In this document: piece after piece, positions 17,099 through 22,016 of the stretch
Position numbering within the stretch: the first letter of the stretch is position 1
Layout of the letters: each line of letters starts with the position of its first letter
Assembly: GCA_963205155.1 (NCBI GenBank)
Contig: CAUJJY010000338.1
Span: 1-22,016 of the forward strand
Reading direction: 5' to 3'
DNA from: Candidatus Zixiibacteriota bacterium
GTDB lineage: Bacteria > Zixibacteria > MSB-5A5 > CAIYYT01
Length of the DNA stretch: 22,016 bases
Position numbers and translations under genes: made by a program
Notes under the pieces: model-generated
The model's input: only the letters and a program-made list of their open reading frames with translations
Database searches by the model: none
What the model was told of the DNA's origin: nothing

Positions 17099-17127
17099 AA
17101 TATACACAGAAAGCTGCTGGACACCAA
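17099..17127 (-). promoter_or_regulatory. candidate promoter for the DUF2723-GT4-flippase genes
   Basis: On the minus strand TTGGTG (17122-17127), a 17-bp spacer and TATATT (17099-17104) lie about 80 bp before the TTG start, in the 190-bp gap after nusB. The -35 is weak (3/6). No intrinsic terminator with a T run is seen after nusB, so readthrough from the rib operon is also possible. Confidence 0.3.
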
Positions 17128-17205
17128 AGGAAAAATCCGCCCCTTTTCCACCATCTTCCGGCATTGTGTGGTTTTCAGCCTCCAAATCGTCTCATATTCA
17201 AGAGA

Positions 17206-17631
17206 CTATTTCTTGGGCAACGGCTCCTTCTCAAGATGCTTATTAACGGCGTCGAGAAGTCCGTTCACAAACCGCGAAGACTCTCGCGACGAATATTTTT
17301 TCGCCAGCTCGACCCCTTCGTTGATTGCGACTCGCGCAGGAATATCCGGGAAACAGGTTAACTCGCAAATGGCAATCCGCAAAATGTTCTTATCGACCAT
17401 CGCAATCCGCTCCAACCGCCAGTTTTGCGAGAAGCGCTCAATGTGGGCATCCAACTCCGGTAACATTTCCGCGACCTTTCGAAACAATCGATTCGCGTAT
17501 TCCGTTGAGTCTTCACCAAGGTCGGCGCCAACCAACAACGACTCGCATACCGCATCAACCTCTTGCCCTGTCGATTCGTAGGCATAGAGGCATTTCAAGG
17601 CCAGTTCACGGGCTCTTTTTCGCTGTCCCAT
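17206..17631 (-). CDS. nusB: transcription antitermination factor NusB
   Basis: A 141-aa all-helical RNA-binding protein that, with NusE (S10), binds boxA RNA in rRNA antitermination. Family marks are RKRARELALKCLYAYE at the N-terminus, the central FSQNWRLERIAMVDKNILRIAICEL and the closing PARVAINEGVELAKKYSSRESSRFVNGLLDAV. Length is normal. The ATG at 17631 is two bases after the ribH stop, so it is the last gene of the riboflavin operon. The ribH-nusB pairing is widespread in bacteria. Confidence 0.97.
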   Translation of the reverse strand: MGQRKRARELALKCLYAYESTGQEVDAVCESLLVGADLGEDSTEYANRLFRKVAEMLPELDAHIERFSQNWRLERIAMVDKNILRIAICELTCFPDIPARVAINEGVELAKKYSSRESSRFVNGLLDAVNKHLEKEPLPKK

Positions 17632-17633
17632 AC

Positions 17634-18101
17634 CTAAACGATCGACCGATAGAGGTTGATCATCTCAATCGCCGTCAATGCGGCATCCCAGCCCTTGTTG
17701 CCGGCCTTCGTGCCTGCACGTTCAATCCCCTGCTCAATATTATCACAGGTAATTACGCCGTAAACTACCGGCACGCCGGACTGCAGAGAAATCGAGGCGA
17801 TGCCTTTCGTGACTTCGGCAGAGATATATTCGAAATGCGGTGTGTCGCCGCGAATGACGGCTCCGACACAAATGACAGCATCGTACTTCTTCTGCTCGAC
17901 AATCTTTGCCGCAATGTACGGTAGCTCGAACGATCCCGGCACCCAAAACTCATCGATGCCCTCAATCACAGCACCATGCCGCGTCAGACAGTCCTTGGCG
18001 CCTTCAAGTAGCCTTTCAGTCAGCAGCGAATTAAAGCGAGCGACGCAAATCGCAAACTTCGTATCACGAACGACCAGTTCGCCTTTGTATACTTTACCCA
18101 T
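17634..18101 (-). CDS. ribH: 6,7-dimethyl-8-ribityllumazine synthase
   Basis: Condenses 5-amino-6-ribitylamino-uracil with 3,4-dihydroxy-2-butanone 4-phosphate to give lumazine, usually as a large oligomer or capsid. 155 aa from the ATG at 18101, which has a GAGGTG ribosome site; an upstream ATG at 18122 would add seven residues. Motifs: ARFN at 21-24, VPGSFELP at 54-61, the phosphate-binding GAVIRGDTPHFEY at 80-92 with catalytic His89, and a late TKAGNKGWDAA. The start overlaps the ribBA stop by eight bases (ATGGGTAA), and nusB follows after two bases. Confidence 0.97.
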   Translation of the reverse strand: MGKVYKGELVVRDTKFAICVARFNSLLTERLLEGAKDCLTRHGAVIEGIDEFWVPGSFELPYIAAKIVEQKKYDAVICVGAVIRGDTPHFEYISAEVTKGIASISLQSGVPVVYGVITCDNIEQGIERAGTKAGNKGWDAALTAIEMINLYRSIV

Positions 18102-19347
18102 TTTGCACCTCATGAAATACACCCAGTAAGTGTCCCAACTTGTCCCGCTTGGTCTCTAGATAGCGGGCATTGTGTTTCGTCGGCGGAATTATTGAAGATA
18201 CTCGTTGAGTAACCTTCAGTCCGTACCCTTCGAGGCCGATGATCTTGCGCGGATTGTTGGTTATCAAACGAATTGTCGAGAGCCCCAGGTCAGACAATAT
18301 TTGCGCTCCGATACCGTAGTCTCGCAGATCATCCTTGAAGCCAAGATCGTTGTTGGCTTCAACCGTGTCGCGGCCTTTATCCTGAAGACTGTACGCCAGA
18401 ATCTTGTTGGCTAATCCGATGCCGCGGCCTTCTTGACGCATATACAACAAAACACCGCTTCCTTCCTTTTCGATCATCAGCATCGCCGCGCGAAGTTGAT
18501 CACCGCAGTCGCACCGCGCCGATGAGAACACATCGCCCGTCAAGCACTGCGAATGCACGCGTACAAGCACATTCTCCTGGTTCTTGATATCGCCCTTTGA
18601 CAGTGCGATATGGTGATGATCATCAATGTCCGATTGGTACAGATGCAGACGGAAATTCCCGTATTCCGTCGGAAAATCTACATCGACGATCTTGTGAACC
18701 AAATTTTCGTGTTTGTGACGGTAAGCGATCAGATCCTTGATTGTGATCAGCTTTAAATCAAAACGATCTGCTATACCACGCAGTTCATTGACCCGCGCCA
18801 TCGAACCATCACCGGACATAATTTCACAAAGCACGGCTCCGGAATTGAGCCCCGCCAGACGCGCAAGGTCAACCGATGCCTCGCTGTGTCCGGCACGGGC
18901 AAGCACGCCGCCCGGCAAGGCTTCGATTGGGAAGACGTGTCCGGGTCTTGCCAGGTCTTCTGGACGACAATCACTGGACATGATCTGCTTAATTGTCTCG
19001 GCCCGGTCGAATGCCGAAATTCCCGTCGTCGTGTTTTTGACCGCATCAACACTCACCGTAAAGCGGGTACCTAGCAGCGCAGTGTTCTCGCTTGTCATCG
19101 GTCCCAGCTTTAGCTTCTTGATGAATTCCCGGGTCAACGAAACGCATAACAATCCCCGACCGTGTGTGATCATGAAGTTGATCGCATCGGGCGTGGCTTT
19201 GTCGGCGGCCATGATGAAATCGCCTTCGTTTTCACGGTCTTCGTCGTCGACGACGATGACGACCTTGCCGTTGCGAATATCTTCGATTGCGGCTGCCACA
19301 TCATCGAAGAGATTCTGCTCATCGCGTTTCAATGTGACATTAGGCAT
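18094..19347 (-). CDS. ribBA: bifunctional 3,4-dihydroxy-2-butanone 4-phosphate synthase / GTP cyclohydrolase II
   Basis: A 417-aa cytosolic fusion supplying both precursors of riboflavin. Residues 1-205 are the DHBP synthase, making the four-carbon unit from ribulose 5-phosphate: DDEDRENEGD (34-43), TTTGISAFDRA (106-116), RPGHVFP (134-140) and RAGHSEASVDL (151-161). Residues 206-417 are the GTP cyclohydrolase II with zinc ligands Cys268, Cys279 and Cys281 in SQCLTGDVFSSARCDCGDQL, plus RQEGRGIGL (304-312) and LITNNPRK (361-368). Both halves look complete and active. The ATG at 19347 has a GGGAG ribosome site, 29 bp after the ribE stop. Confidence 0.97.
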   Translation of the reverse strand: MPNVTLKRDEQNLFDDVAAAIEDIRNGKVVIVVDDEDRENEGDFIMAADKATPDAINFMITHGRGLLCVSLTREFIKKLKLGPMTSENTALLGTRFTVSVDAVKNTTTGISAFDRAETIKQIMSSDCRPEDLARPGHVFPIEALPGGVLARAGHSEASVDLARLAGLNSGAVLCEIMSGDGSMARVNELRGIADRFDLKLITIKDLIAYRHKHENLVHKIVDVDFPTEYGNFRLHLYQSDIDDHHHIALSKGDIKNQENVLVRVHSQCLTGDVFSSARCDCGDQLRAAMLMIEKEGSGVLLYMRQEGRGIGLANKILAYSLQDKGRDTVEANNDLGFKDDLRDYGIGAQILSDLGLSTIRLITNNPRKIIGLEGYGLKVTQRVSSIIPPTKHNARYLETKRDKLGHLLGVFHEVQNG

Positions 19348-19376
19348 AGTTCTTACTCCCGTTTATCAGATTTGAA

Positions 19377-20018
19377 TCAAAATCCATAGTTCTTGAGCCG
19401 CTCCAGAGTTAATCCCTTGTCGGTCGACTTCTGCAGCATTCTCTGCACATACTTGCCGAGAATGTCAAACTCGAGATTGACAAGATCGCCGGCTTTGAGG
19501 TTCTTCAAAGTCGTTGACGCCAACGTGTGCGGAATAATGCTCACCTTGAAGCTCGCTTTCGATACTCCGTAGGCGGTCAAACTTACACCATCAATCGCGA
19601 TCGAACCTTTTTCCACAACCAGTTCTTGAAACTCGGCCGGGAAACTGACCGTTACGACCAAGCTTCCCTCTTTGACTTCGATACTCTCGCATCTTCCCGC
19701 TGTATCGACATGTCCCTGGACAAAATGGCCTCCCATCCGGTCAGTTGGACGAAGAGCCATTTCGAGATTGACCGATGAGTTCGCGCGCAGTCTGCCGACA
19801 GTTGTGCGGCGCAGAGTCTCCTCAACTGCCGTGACTGTAACTGTATGTGATGCCAAATCCAGTGACGTTGCTGTTAAACAGACCCCTGAAATGGCAATCG
19901 AATCCCCAATAGCCGTCGTTTCATCGACAAGTTTGCTTTGAATTGTGATCAGTATGTTGTCACCCTGGTTTTTCATCGAGGCGATCTTGCCGACATCTTG
20001 AATTATCCCAGTAAACAT
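19377..20018 (-). CDS. ribE: riboflavin synthase (alpha subunit)
   Basis: Dismutates two lumazines into riboflavin and the pyrimidine, as a trimer. 213 aa, normal length, made of two lumazine-binding barrels: repeat 1 starts MFTGIIQDVGKI and contains IAISGVCLTA; repeat 2 starts near GGHFVQGHVDTAG (95-107) and contains IAIDGVSLTAYG. The helical C-terminal tail holds the trimer together. The ATG at 20018 follows the ribD stop by seven bases; the ribosome site (AGGGA) overlaps the ribD stop codon, suggesting coupling. Called ribE here for the synthase; some nomenclatures use ribC or ribB. Confidence 0.97.
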   Translation of the reverse strand: MFTGIIQDVGKIASMKNQGDNILITIQSKLVDETTAIGDSIAISGVCLTATSLDLASHTVTVTAVEETLRRTTVGRLRANSSVNLEMALRPTDRMGGHFVQGHVDTAGRCESIEVKEGSLVVTVSFPAEFQELVVEKGSIAIDGVSLTAYGVSKASFKVSIIPHTLASTTLKNLKAGDLVNLEFDILGKYVQRMLQKSTDKGLTLERLKNYGF

Positions 20019-20025
20019 AATATCC

Positions 20026-21069
20026 CTACTTCGGATATGCCTCTATCCAGAGATCCCCGCCAACCGCTTCCGTGTTGCTGATATCGAGTTTGAGAACGTC
20101 CGTGATCTTTCGATGCTCCGGACTTTGGTATGCCGGAATTCCCGAGCCGAGGAGTCTCGGTGCAATCACGAATACGAACTTGTCAACCAATCCGGCATCG
20201 ATGAACTGCGAGAAAATGTCGCTGCCACCTTCGACCAGTAAATGTCCAATTCCTTCAGAGCCCGCTCGCCGGAGAACCGACTTCAAATCGGAATCCACTC
20301 GCCAACATTCGCCTCGAAATTCATTCGCCTCATCGCCAGAGGTAACGATAATAGTCCGTCCGCCAGTGCCCGGATCGCATAGTTTCAGGCTGTCGGGAAT
20401 CTGACCAGTTCTTGTCAGCACCAATCTTACCGGATCATTGCCAATGCCGTGAGTAGACAGAAAGGGATCATCGATTCGCGCGGTCGCTGCGCCAATCAGG
20501 ACGGCATCGACAGTCGATCGTAACTGATGCACTTTGTGTCGAGCTTCTTCTGAAGTTATCCAGCGCGAACTATTATTGGAGTCGGCAATGAACCCATCCA
20601 GTGTTTGCGCGACCTTTAGAGTCACAAAAGGAAGTCCGGTGGTAATGTATTTCAAGTAAGCTTCATTGAGGCGCTTCGCTTCGTTCTCGCAAACACCGGT
20701 AACAACCTCGATACCTGCATCATCAAGGGCTTGGAGTCCGGCTCCATTAACAATTGGATTGGGATCGACTGTGGCAACGATAACCCGCCGAATTCCTGCC
20801 GCTTTGATTGCCTCCACACATGGCGGTGTCTTGCCGTAGTGAACACATGGTTCAAGCGTGACATACATCTCCGCACCAGCGGCACGGCTACCAGCACGAT
20901 TAAGCGCATCGACCTCGGCGTGATCTGACCCGAAACTGCGGTGCAGTCCTTCCGAGACTTTCTCGCCATCTTTCACAATAACAGCGCCGACAAGCGGGTT
21001 CGTTCTCGTTCTTCCGAGCGCCGATGCCGCGAGATCCAGTGCGCGTTTCATGTGTTCTTCAAATACCAT
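20026..21069 (-). CDS. ribD: bifunctional pyrimidine deaminase/reductase
   Basis: Carries out the second and third steps after GTP ring opening. 347 aa from the ATG at 21069. The N-terminal zinc deaminase (1-145) has TNPLVGAVIVKDG, the HAE motif at 50-52 (His50, Glu52) and PCVHYGKTPPC with Cys75 and Cys84. The C-terminal NADPH-dependent reductase has FVTLKVAQTLDGFIAD, RWITSEEAR and LLVEGGSDI. Longer in-frame starts up to 21162 run into the riboswitch expression platform and are rejected. The ATG at 21069 directly abuts the terminator U-run and has no ribosome site; a second ATG at 21051 (residue 7) is preceded by GAAGA and matches the family's 'MxxAL' start, so it may be the true one. First gene of the operon. 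Confidence 0.95.
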   Translation of the reverse strand: MVFEEHMKRALDLAASALGRTRTNPLVGAVIVKDGEKVSEGLHRSFGSDHAEVDALNRAGSRAAGAEMYVTLEPCVHYGKTPPCVEAIKAAGIRRVIVATVDPNPIVNGAGLQALDDAGIEVVTGVCENEAKRLNEAYLKYITTGLPFVTLKVAQTLDGFIADSNNSSRWITSEEARHKVHQLRSTVDAVLIGAATARIDDPFLSTHGIGNDPVRLVLTRTGQIPDSLKLCDPGTGGRTIIVTSGDEANEFRGECWRVDSDLKSVLRRAGSEGIGHLLVEGGSDIFSQFIDAGLVDKFVFVIAPRLLGSGIPAYQSPEHRKITDVLKLDISNTEAVGGDLWIEAYPK

Positions 21070-21095
21070 AAAAAAACCCGAAGTCGCCTTCGGGG
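21070..21095 (-). terminator. riboswitch-controlled intrinsic terminator before ribD
   Basis: On the minus strand CCCGAAG (complement of 21088-21094), a GCGA tetraloop and CTTCGGG (21077-21083), followed by seven Us (21070-21076). The last U is immediately before the ribD ATG. The 8-base sequence CCCCGAAG (21088-21095), which includes the 5' arm, is also complementary to the riboswitch 5' strand at 21295-21302. Confidence 0.88.
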
Positions 21096-21193
21096 ATTCA
21101 CAAGCATCGCTCTGAACAGGCACACACCAATTCGGCGCACTTGAGTCGGCACGACACTTCAAACGGAACCATTCCGCGAGCGTAGTGGCGATT

Positions 21194-21304
21194 GTCTTCT
21201 ACCATCCGGACTATACCGTCGGCGCCGGATTCAAACCGGCTCTGTCTCTATCGAGACTCGCGGGCTAAACCGCCGATCGAGGAATTTCACCTCACCCCGA
21301 AGAC
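21194..21304 (-). ncRNA. FMN riboswitch (RFN element)
   Basis: Cis-regulatory leader of the rib operon that binds flavin mononucleotide and lowers expression. On the minus strand the closing helix P1 is GTCTTC (21299-21304) with GAAGAC (21194-21199). Between them are the conserved RFN blocks: CGGGGTGAGGTGAAATTCC, GATCGGCGGT..AGCCCGCGA, a variable hairpin (GTCTCGATAGAGAC), CCGGTTTGAATCCGG, GCCGACGGTATAGTCCGGATGG. A terminator and ribD follow about 100 bp downstream, the standard arrangement. Only the sequence is seen; ligand and response are known for the family. Confidence 0.97.
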
Positions 21305-21319
21305 ATACCTAATCTCCTC

Positions 21320-21325
21320 TTTATA
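21320..21325 (-). promoter_or_regulatory. candidate -10 element for the riboflavin operon
   Basis: TATAAA on the minus strand would start transcription about 7-10 bases before the riboswitch P1 helix. No good -35 sits at 17 bp; a TTGACT is present at 21333-21338 but too close. Weak support. Confidence 0.3.
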
Positions 21326-21337
21326 CGGATATAGTCA

Positions 21338-21351
21338 AGACAATTTTGTCT
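21338..21351. repeat. short inverted repeat upstream of the FMN riboswitch
   Basis: AGACAATTTTGTCT has 6-base arms AGACAA and TTGTCT around a 2-base centre. It lies in the space between divergent ribD and pgsA, next to the candidate promoter elements, where an operator could sit. Short enough to be chance. Confidence 0.3.
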
Positions 21352-21373
21352 ATTTCTGTTGTGTCGTATCCAC

Positions 21374-21402
21374 TTGCGAGCACCATTTTAGGTGATTAGC
21401 AT
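21374..21402 (+). promoter_or_regulatory. candidate promoter for the pgsA-like gene
   Basis: TTGCGA, a 17-bp spacer and TAGCAT, 4/6 each to the sigma-70 consensus, about 37 bp before the ATG at 21439. Weak. Confidence 0.28.
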
Positions 21403-21438
21403 TCAAGTAATGCAATGTCAAGCACTTGGAGGAATTGA

Positions 21439-22016
21439 ATGGCTCGAATACTGTCGTGGGCAAATCGGGTAACTATCGCCCGGATTGGCATCGTGTTCTG
21501 GCTCGTCTTGTTAGTATATGACAATAATATGTGGTCGCGCTTGTTAGCTGCCTTTCTCGCGATCCTGGTCATTGTCGGCGATTGGCTCGACGGCTTCCTC
21601 GCGCGAAAACTGCACGAACAGTCACAGCTCGGAAGCGTTCTCGACATCGCCGGAGACAGAATCCTAGAGACAGTGCTCTGGATCGTCTTGGCCGATCTTG
21701 AGTTGGTCCCTGTCTGGATCCCGATCGCAGTTACCTCGCGCGCGATCCTGACGGACAGCATTCGAAACTACCTTCTGCAATTCGGCTTCACCGCATTCGG
21801 CAAAACTACGATGATGCAGAGTTCCATCGGTAAGTTCCTCACCGGTTCACCAATCATGCGCACCGGATATGCCGTGCTCAAGGCCTTTACTTTCGGCTGG
21901 CTGCTGCTCATTTCCGCGCTGGACCGACTCTGGCATGAATTTCCATTTTTGACAGAACAATTTGTTACCGTCGGGTATGAAATCGGCTACATCAGCGCCA
22001 TTGTCACGGCGATAGT
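21439..22016 (+). CDS. pgsA: CDP-alcohol phosphatidyltransferase (PgsA-like), 3' end outside window
   Basis: An open frame of 192 residues running off the window end; the frame has no stop to base 22016. It carries the full CDP-alcohol phosphotransferase motif D-x2-DG-x2-AR-x8-G-x3-D-x3-D in GDWLDGFLARK...GSVLDIAGD (about residues 54-79), which binds the metal and CDP-diacylglycerol. Several hydrophobic helices flank it. The family includes PgsA, which makes phosphatidylglycerol phosphate; other members use inositol or serine, so the acceptor is not certain. The ATG has a strong GGAGG ribosome site six bases upstream. Divergent from the rib operon. Family length (about 180-200 aa) implies that only a short tail is missing. 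Confidence 0.85.
   Translation, partial: MARILSWANRVTIARIGIVFWLVLLVYDNNMWSRLLAAFLAILVIVGDWLDGFLARKLHEQSQLGSVLDIAGDRILETVLWIVLADLELVPVWIPIAVTSRAILTDSIRNYLLQFGFTAFGKTTMMQSSIGKFLTGSPIMRTGYAVLKAFTFGWLLLISALDRLWHEFPFLTEQFVTVGYEIGYISAIVTAI

Noticed and set aside
16967..17185. Possible small minus-strand gene (72 codons) between nusB and the DUF2723 gene
   Set aside because: It overlaps the strong ribosome site and TTG start of the DUF2723 gene, and the product resembles no family; the gap is better read as promoter and leader.
17189..17206. Hairpin GTCTC/GAGAC at the nusB stop as a terminator
   Set aside because: Only five base pairs and no T run on the minus strand; not convincing.
17325..17924. 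Plus-strand open frame (199 codons) opposite nusB and ribH
   Set aside because: It spans two conserved genes in antisense, and the product has no domain character; it is a by-product of their codon use.
18737..19375. Long plus-strand open frame (212 codons) opposite ribBA
   Set aside because: It is antisense to the well-conserved DHBP synthase domain, has a low-complexity Ser/Arg-rich product, no recognisable family and no convincing ribosome site.
21333..21338. TTGACT as the -35 of the rib operon
   Set aside because: At 16-18 bp spacing no TATAAT-like hexamer follows, and the start would fall inside the riboswitch; the TATAAA nearby is only seven bases away.

Overview
The window is a chromosomal segment of a Gram-negative-type bacterium with compact gene spacing and roughly balanced GC. 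It looks like a member of the FCB superphylum, possibly a candidate phylum such as Zixibacteria. That placement is an inference from three things: a secreted protein with a dockerin repeat of the 'DVVFLMNYLF' style, a DUF2723 membrane protein with TPRs, and a DUF1573 protein. No ribosomal RNA or other taxonomic marker is present to confirm it. I see no mobile element, CRISPR array, tRNA or rRNA.

Layout. 1-1740 (+): the 3' end of phosphoglycerate mutase, then an M17 leucyl aminopeptidase, closed by a bidirectional terminator. 1823-3165 (-): a secreted DUF1573 protein and a YajQ-family protein. 3314-6006 (+): a FemAB/BioF2-like GNAT protein, then a coupled MhqO-type ring-cleaving dioxygenase and MhqD-type carboxylesterase. 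6035-7457 (-): SurE preceded by a family 2 glycosyltransferase. 7584-12280 (+), divergent from those: a HAD hydrolase, two tandem PaaK/CapK-type adenylate-forming enzymes joined by an ATGA overlap, and a secreted cohesin-like/dockerin protein. 12357-17015 (-): a three-gene envelope-glycan set (flippase-like membrane protein, GT4 glycosyltransferase, DUF2723 glycosyltransferase-like membrane protein with TPRs). 17206-21069 (-): a complete riboflavin operon, ribD-ribE-ribBA-ribH, ending in nusB and led by an FMN riboswitch with an intrinsic terminator. 21439-end (+): a CDP-alcohol phosphatidyltransferase (PgsA-like), cut by the window edge.

How the genes work together. RibBA makes both precursors (from GTP and ribulose-5-phosphate), RibD makes the pyrimidine, RibH makes lumazine and RibE makes riboflavin. 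The FMN riboswitch at 21194-21304 can be read directly. Its 5' strand is complementary over 8 bases to the 5' arm of the terminator just before ribD, which suggests a simple antiterminator switch. The DUF2723/GT4/flippase set, the GT2 and perhaps the PaaK/CapK pair suggest envelope or secreted glycoconjugate synthesis, but their substrates cannot be read from sequence.

Most of the window is recognisable housekeeping. The parts most worth a second look are the riboswitch-terminator-start codon geometry at ribD, the coupled PaaK/CapK paralogue pair, a minus-strand terminator placed so that glycan-operon readthrough would be antisense to the dockerin gene, and a few active-site substitutions.
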